Source of the DNA: Limnephilus marmoratus
Taxonomy: Eukaryota > Arthropoda > Insecta > Trichoptera > Limnephilidae
DNA: 64,000 nucleotides
Direction: 5' to 3'
NCBI GenBank assembly: GCA_917880885.1
Contig: OU862928.1
Location: forward strand, 10,311,721 to 10,375,720
Of the stretch, positions 58,256-64,000 are shown in pieces (within the stretch, counting starts at the first letter, position 1; the number at the start of each line of letters is the position of its first letter). The notes under the pieces were generated by a model. The model made no database searches and was not told the DNA's origin. It was given only the letters and a program-made list of their open reading frames with translations. Both the position numbers and the translations under genes were made by a program.

Positions 58256-58509
58256 GTTCTTTCAATTGCATAAATATGTATGTTGTTTCACCCCTCCTTG
58301 TGATAACTGCCTGTTCCTCATATTTTATGTACCCCCCTCCCTACCCTGACAAACATTGTACCTAGCCCATAGCATAAGCTAGTTTTAAGATGTTAGTCAG
58401 CTCTCTCTCTGGTCAACGAATCTCTCTTTCAACTCCCGCGGGTAACGTAGAGGGTTCTTGCCCTATTGCTCCATTGCCACGTCGCTTTTTTTCCGAGCGC
58501 GGGGGGAGG

Positions 58510-59193
58510 TGTTACGATACACAAATACGCCACTGCGCAAACTACAGTTTCACTCCCCCGCCGCTAGCTTACCGGCGCGCTACGGGCGGCGGAACGCAGC
58601 AAGCCACCGTCGACAGCGAGCCGCCAACCGCCATTCTTCTCCAGCGCCTGGCTTGAGCGCCCGTGTTGTCGTAAACCGTTCCGCACAGTTCCGGAACATT
58701 CTGCAAGCCACGATGCAGCGTGTTTTGCATAGTGATTTGCGGGAACTCCAAGAATGGCTATATTCTTTCCCGTCACTGAATCTACAAGAGTTCAGCCCCC
58801 AGCTGTGAGTACCTGAACCAATTTAACTCCCCTTATTTGCGTGTGTTCGCAGTAAATTCACCGCGGAGATAAATTGCCCTACCAGAGAGATTATAGAGAT
58901 AGATTCCTCCATTTTAGATATAACTGTTGTTGCTACCCTGAATTACTATGTATGCATTATTGTGATATTGTGTCTACGCAGGTGTTTAACCCAATATAAC
59001 CGTTGTTTACCCTGATTACTGGTTTCACTGCCTTCCCCCAGCCCGTAGAAATTTGAGCTTTATTTCAGAGAAGCCACACACACGCCTCACAGATCCTACC
59101 ACCCTGGTGGTGAGGGCCTCTCCCGCTCTGCTGACTAAAACCTGAGCTAGTCTGTCGGCAGAATGTAGGGACCCCCATGCAGGTCCGCTAACA
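58510..59193 (+). repeat. LARD-like element, right LTR
   Basis: Same 684 bp as the left LTR with a single visible substitution. Confidence 0.93.
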
Positions 59194-59197
59194 GTAT

Positions 59198-60597
59198 GTG
59201 ATGTATCATTCCACAATACCTGGGAAAACATGATGTAGTTTTGCCATACGTTTTCAGTATGAAAATTCAAATATGTGTAGAAGGTACAATGAACTGCCTT
59301 CTCCATTTCCTTATTATATTACCATATTTTGATAGGTGTGTGATGACTGCTTACCTTTCCCACACCTGTCAAAACGTGAAGCATATTGTTATCATGTATT
59401 TATAGGTAAATTTTGTACTGCTCTTTCCGTACTTATAAATGTATGACGTAGACCACCCATGTACACCTGTTAAAGCATTAAAAAAAAATTTCATCTATTT
59501 TTATAAAAATGTCAAAACATGAAAAATCTTTTCAACTTTTTTTCAAAATGTAAATAGGAAAAATCTTTTCAACTATTATCATAAAATGATATACCATGTT
59601 ATAACATGAAGTAACTTTCCAAGATTTTTCTTGAGATGTATTCTTTATCCCATGCTAATAAATGCATGATGTATGTAACGTTAGATGAACATAAATAATA
59701 TGATCTAAAAATAATACAAGCTATATTGTATTCGTTTTCCCATGCTAATAAAGGCATGATGTAATTTTAGATGCACTTAAATGCATGACCTAATTATAAT
59801 ACCAACTATTGCGTGTAGTATTCCATACTAGTTAATGTATGATGTATGTATATAATTTTAGTTACACATAAATTTTGATCTGCATAGGTTACAACTTTTA
59901 ATTATGATATCCCACAATCTACGGGACATATGTCTAAACACATTTCTTAATATAGTTCACCTTATTTTTATATACGTTTAATATTTTTTATATATTTATA
60001 TACGTTTCCTGATGTTCTATACATAAAAAATGAACTTTATTAATTTTAAGTACTCAAGTATATGATACCATTCTACTTATGCAGTGAATATCATACCTCA
60101 TATAGATATGACGTGGTTGCCCCTTTCCTTATCTCTACGAAGTGTGATACCCATTATGTATTTTCTTTCTTGACTTATAAGTTGTGTGAAGTTTTCACAT
60201 ATTTAATTTTTATCCCTAGTTGTATGATTATAATGAAGACACACGTCACTCATCTTTAATAGATTTGAAGTAATTTAACTTAGCCAACAGGTTACATTTT
60301 TTTGTATTAGCACGATGTGGTTTCCCCTTTCCGTAGCTTATGAGACTTATAAAAATTTATTAATTAATTAATAATTTAATTAACACTTATCACTTTTACA
60401 GTAAGTGTTTATTACCCTCAAACTAGGTTGCTTTAGTCAGCATTGTTTGTCAAGCCCACTTGATTATTTTTTAGAAAAATAGTTAAAGTTTATTACTTTT
60501 GGTTTTTTCTCGATCTTACAACAAACTGGTTGATCCAGTATTCCAATTTGTCCGAGTGTGTTAATTTAAAATAATCAAATGGGCATCGAACACTATA
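59198..60597. other. gypsy 3' non-coding region with degenerate repeats
   Basis: Continues 51815-51949 across the LARD-like element. A degenerate unit of roughly 90-110 bp with CCATRCTARTAAATGCATGA and TGATGTA recurs at about 59205, 59440, 59650, 59745 and 59825. No coding sequence or envelope motif was found. Confidence 0.55.
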
Positions 60598-61390
60598 CAC
60601 GGTGTCCGGAAACTCGTAGTACAAGCGGAAAACTGGTGAACCTACATCCCATAGAGAACCCAAATAAACATAAATATTTTCAATTTAAGCATTTTTACAT
60701 TTAAAATTAAAAAAAAAAAAAAAAAATGAAAATTTCGGCTATTTAGGGTTAAAATTTCATCTGATAGGTTGAAATGTCGTAGAACGAAGATGCTACAAAA
60801 TTCATAAGCTGCCATTAATCTCTTTTCGTGTTCATTGTTTATTTATTTTCATCCCACTAATTTATTCTTCCACCTTTTCTAAAATTTCATTTCTTCTAAG
60901 CATTATAATATGGTTAAATTAACGTATTTACTTTGATGTGTACCCGTCATCTTGAAACGGACGGCGGGCAATAATGTAGTCTACTTGAAAGATTTTCGGC
61001 GATAATAACTGGACCAATTCGAACAAGCCTTGTTAGAGAAATTATTTACATAGGTGTGTTCTAACTTACGTAGTAATATTCCTTTTTTAGTCCAAAAACT
61101 CTAGGTACATCACAAAAAACACATTAACATGTCATTGGTACATCACAACAAAAAAAAACACATTAACATGCGTTGGTATATTCCATTGTAATAACAGAAT
61201 AATTAATCACATTAAAATAACACAAAATAATTCACAAACACACTTTGTTTTAAAGTTTAATTACGAAATGGTTGTTGTAGAAAGATGTCAATGAACCAAG
61301 CGCGCGAACTAAACTGCCAAAACTGTCCTTGCATTCATAAACAATAACAATTTCGCTAGCCCAATGGCGGCCATTAAAATTCTAAATAAT

Positions 61391-61964
61391 AAAGCCCGCC
61401 TTCCACTGCGAGCGGAAAATAGTCGAGCTGAACGGGGTTGGGGATGAGCGAGATAGCTTTGAACTTCCACCAAAAAAGAGTCACTAAGAAGATAGGTGTT
61501 TGCCTTCCACTGCCCGTGCGAGAAATTAGCGAGGCGAACGGATATCAACGAAAAATGAGAAATAGTTTTGCCCTTCTATTGAAAACTAATCATTGATGCT
61601 CCGTCTCGAAGTGAACAGAGTGATTTCTGTGATTTCAAGAAATGTTTGCTTAAAAAAAAATTAAATTAAATTTTAATCTTTAAATTTGTTTTAAACTTTC
61701 TTATTTCCGGAAATTTTATCTCGATGATGGTTTTCCAAGCGGCATCCTTTTTTGACGACATTGCGACATTCTTTGCTAGTCGTATCCTATAAACAATAAA
61801 AAATGGCAAACGGCTTCAATAAACACCTCCATTAGCGGAGCGGACTCGTTCGAACCTATTTAACTCGTTTAGTCAGCTTCGCTCGCAACGTTCTTGATGG
61901 AAGCACTTAAATGCAGTTAACGTTTGCTAGTCGAGCGGATTCCGAACAGTGAGAGTCGGGCTTT
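61391..61964. mobile_element. nested inverted-repeat element, about 574 bp
   Basis: Left end AAAGCCCGCCTTCCACTGCG, right end (complemented) AAAGCCCGACTCTCACTGTT; both then run into GTCGAGC sequence. Non-coding. Confidence 0.65.
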
Positions 61965-62129
61965 AAACGCGGCCATTTTTATTATTCAAGACATTATACG
62001 GTCGCATGTTCGCGCACGTGTGGATTGACCCTGAAAGAAAGAGATGCTAATTTTGTTTCGGAATTTTTAAAGTCCGGTCAAAATAGATGTTAAAAGAACA
62101 TAAAATTTCTGACCATTTTTGAAATGAAG

Positions 62130-62340
62130 AATTCTTTAGCGCTGTTCTGATTTGAAACTCGATGAAACGAAAAATAGCGACAATAAAAAGAGACAAACAC
62201 ATACATCAATAAGATTTAGCATGTGAGAGAGTGAGATAGTATAATCGGTCTCCTCTTTGTGCGGTGCTTCTTAGCCCACTCTTGTCTACTTTAGTTTTCT
62301 GAACGTTTCACTCCTACCGCCTGTGACCTCTAATATTTTT
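62130..62340. repeat. fragment of the intron-1 inverted-repeat family
   Basis: Shares TCCTCTTTGTGCGGTGCTTC, CACTCTTGTCTACT and TTTCTGAA with 4026-4200, and the GTTTGAAACTCGATGAAACG-like stretch with 5165-5190. Confidence 0.65.
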
Positions 62341-63008
62341 GTTAGTAAGTACTACAAACTTTGAAGTACAAATACAAAAAAAAACCTTTTTTCAATAATT
62401 ACCGTACAACAGAATCACCAACGTTTACATGAATTAATGTGAAGGTTGGTGTTGCTTTTTTGCAACTAAATTAGTGATATTCAGGTTGATGTTACTACTA
62501 TCTGTAATCTCAAATCGGATTACACTTGCAATATGTTTTATTATTATTTTTCGAACTTGACCGGACTACCTTTCCCCTCCCTCGTCTCTTCCCGCGCGGC
62601 TACCGACAAACTGCGAGTATGTACGATCAGCTGTTTAACCGTGGAACGACCAAATATTTTATTTTTAAACTGAATTAAATGATGGGCAATTTCAAAATAA
62701 TGCTTTAAATCCAGATTTCTTTGTTTGTTTTTCTTTTAAATAGTTTTTATTAGTTAGGTACTATGATCGTCAGTAATAATTTACAAGAATTTGACCAAAA
62801 AATAAATCAACTTCTGACTCGATTTACTCGAAAACGAAAGCTCAAATCAAAAAAAGTTATACCACAAAATCGACTCCAAATGTGATGTGGAGTCTCCAGT
62901 TTCCCGCTTGTACTACGAGTTTCCGGACACCTTGTATATGTAATTTTTGTTTAATTTTAAGTTTTTTACGTATGTGCGTTTGTCGCATAAAATGCTGGGG
63001 AGGAGGTA

Positions 63009-63352
63009 TGTAGGCACCGCGATTATTATTATATTTTGAGCAAAATGTCACCTTGACTCTAGCAACATTTGCCTGCGCAGCAAAATGCGCAGACAGCAGA
63101 ACTGAGCTCGCGAGTGGAAAAAACTTCGAGATCATTCCGTTCTGAACGTTCCTCTCGCCAGTAAGCTATTTTTAATTACGCAAATTATTGTCGCGGATAG
63201 AATCCTTGTAATATCTCACTTCTGGTGTCAAATAAAATATAACTCTACCAAACAATCAGTGTTATGATTTATAAACTAAATTCCGTGACCATTTATTTAG
63301 AGAACGCGGATATCTCTGATGAGGTAAGCAGAGATATTCAGCATCTACTAAA
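63009..63352 (+). repeat. gypsy 3' LTR
   Basis: Same limits as the left LTR. Substitutions seen by eye: AACACTT versus AACATTT, TTCAAG versus TTCGAG, CTAAAC versus CTGAAC, ACCCGG versus ACGCGG. Confidence 0.93.
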
Positions 63353-63445
63353 CCTTCCTCTCCTCAAAAAGACCCTCCACACGGCATCTCAGATGACGTA
63401 GGCCCTGAGGGAAATTATTTTCCTCATGGCCTCCTGTGTGGAGTT
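63353..63445 (+). pseudogene. non-LTR 3' fragment, right part, with terminal stem-loop
   Basis: CCTTCCTCTCCTCAAAAAGA resumes exactly where 45924 stopped, followed by the tail stem-loop (CCACACGGCATCTCAGATGA ... GGCCCTGAGGG ... CCTCCTGTGTGG) and AGTTAATG. The copy at 38877-38972 shows the uninterrupted order. Confidence 0.88.
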
Positions 63446-64000
63446 AATGTAAAAAAATAATAATATTTTTTTTGGAAAATTTTGTATTAAAAATATATTA
63501 AAAACATATTAACAACCTATTCAACAACATTCCCGTTTCAGTTTTCTGCGTACGTTGAGACCTATTGGGCATAATTATTATGCACATGTTCAATTTCCTA
63601 ATAAACAATACAAAAAAAAGTTTAAATTTTTGTTTTATTAAAACCCCAATGAAGCCTAATCCACTCTTAAAATATTTTTTTCTCGCTTAACAATAATTCA
63701 GGTCTGAAGGGGTTAAAGTATTTTTGTAAGCCTGGAAAAATAAAGTAAGAGGCTGATAAAAAATGCTTTGATGTGCAAAATCTCTCACTTACTAACCCCT
63801 TTTCTGATAAGATTTAACAATATTTGTGCCTGATCTTCTGAAAATAAAATAAAATATGCATTCGGCTAAGATTTTTTTTTTACAAATACTACGGTTACAT
63901 TTTAATTGTTTAATTAAACTGTAAAATGTAATTTAAATACATTTTACAGTATTTTTCGAAAGTTTTTCTTAGGTATTTCTCTCGTATGCATTTCTGAACA
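63446..64000. other. AT-rich sequence, no gene seen
   Basis: Only low-complexity and random sequence to the window end. Confidence 0.4.

Larger units (their letters stand above)
52991..58509. other. LARD-like element interior
   Basis: The longest frame is 54094-54606 (170 aa). It has no recognisable domain and ordinary composition. Tandem blocks lie at 55905-56058 and 58181-58255; two copies of a 90-bp segment (GTGTACTTGTATAATCTGTA type) lie at 56070-56150 and 56229-56310; and TATGTAAAACC recurs near 55095, 55377 and 55627. The first 1 kb is rich in T tracts. Confidence 0.6.
51950..59193. mobile_element. LTR element without recognisable pol (LARD-like), 7.24 kb
   Basis: LTRs of 684 bp at 51950-52633 and 58510-59193 in direct orientation. 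Target duplication is GTAT (51946-51949, 59194-59197). By eye the LTRs differ at one position only (GTG versus GCG near 52085 and 58645), so insertion is very recent. The 5.9-kb interior has no reverse transcriptase, integrase or Gag motif I can recognise. A purine tract GCGGGGGGAGG precedes the right LTR. This is the pattern of a large retrotransposon derivative mobilised by another element's enzymes. Confidence 0.93.
60598..62934. mobile_element. TA-flanked inverted-repeat DNA element, 2.34 kb
   Basis: Ends CACGGTGTCCGGAAACTCGT and, from the right, CAAGGTGTCCGGAAACTCGT. The inverted match extends about 37 bp through AGTACAAGCGG and AAACTGG. TATA lies on both sides (60594-60597, 62935-62938). 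The ends look mariner/Tc1-like. No transposase frame is present. A smaller inverted-repeat element (61391-61964) and a MITE fragment (62130-62340) lie inside. Confidence 0.88.
45925..63352 (+). mobile_element. Ty3/gypsy retrotransposon (CsRn1-like), nested
   Basis: Two 344-bp LTRs (45925-46268 and 63009-63352) lie in direct orientation with a 4-bp target duplication CCTT (45921-45924, 63353-63356). A TGGTGACC primer site at 46271 fits tRNA-Trp and a purine tract GGGGAGGAGG lies before the right LTR. Removing the nested LTR element and the TA-flanked element leaves about 7.8 kb. Coding parts are gag (47350-48594) and broken pol (48591-51390). I saw no envelope gene. About 2 kb of repeat-rich non-coding sequence follows pol. 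Confidence 0.93.

Noticed and set aside
51055..63008. possible envelope gene after gypsy pol
   Set aside because: No signal peptide, cleavage site or membrane segment was found in any continuous frame after removing the nested elements.

Overview
The window is eukaryotic and almost certainly an arthropod, most likely an insect. It is AT-rich, its coding parts are split by GT-AG introns, and it is packed with insect-type transposable elements: Helitron, piggyBac-like, hAT-like, mariner-like and Harbinger-like DNA elements, Penelope-like, jockey/CR1-like non-LTR and Ty3/gypsy elements, SINE heads and many MITEs. The piggyBac termini and Helitron 3' ends would fit a lepidopteran, but the sequence alone does not prove the order.

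Non-element coding content is sparse. (1) Positions 3791-9916 (+) hold a four-exon gene, intact by inspection. All three introns are GT-AG and phase 1, and the spliced protein is 932 aa. It has an internal triplicated acidic repeat, two zinc fingers, a tyrosine-recombinase catalytic domain (Arg, Lys, Arg, His, Tyr all visible) and a small tryptophan-containing C-terminal domain on its own exon. It resembles Crypton-related proteins and is the best candidate for an under-described system here. (2) On the minus strand, three small exons (39647-39688, 33448-33556, 26990-27029) are compatible in phase and encode an acidic, Ser-Gly-containing, proline-rich linker. They look like part of a large secreted or matrix host gene whose introns hold most of the repeats from 27 to 39 kb. 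(3) A minus-strand MADF first exon lies at 20222-20398.

Layout. 0.4-1.8 kb: MADF-bearing DNA element with a 105-bp palindrome. 2.3-3.2 kb: non-LTR 3' fragment. 3.8-9.9 kb: recombinase gene with MITEs in its introns. 10.9-13.2 kb: nested inverted-repeat elements and duplications. About 13.5-20.19 kb: decayed Helitron interrupted by a piggyBac-like element with canonical-looking termini (14815-15828) and a non-LTR retrotransposon (17333-19984). 22.2-26.8 kb: hAT-like MITE, SINE/LINE-tail palindrome and reverse-transcriptase debris. 27.1-27.5 kb: minisatellite with a 109-bp higher-order period. 30.6 kb and 45.1 kb: two copies of a TTAA-flanked 426-427-bp MITE. 35.0-36.4 kb: truncated Penelope-like element with a hammerhead-ribozyme-like core; a second such core lies at 40.46 kb. 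41.1-42.2 kb: intact orphan non-LTR ORF1.

45-63.4 kb is one nest that can be read layer by layer. A non-LTR 3' end was split by a Ty3/gypsy element (344-bp LTRs, CCTT target duplication, tRNA-Trp-like primer site, 4 LTR differences seen by eye). That element was split by a 7.2-kb LTR element with no recognisable pol (684-bp LTRs, 1 difference seen, GTAT duplication) and by a 2.3-kb TA-flanked inverted-repeat element that itself contains a smaller one. The order of insertion and the LTR divergences agree.
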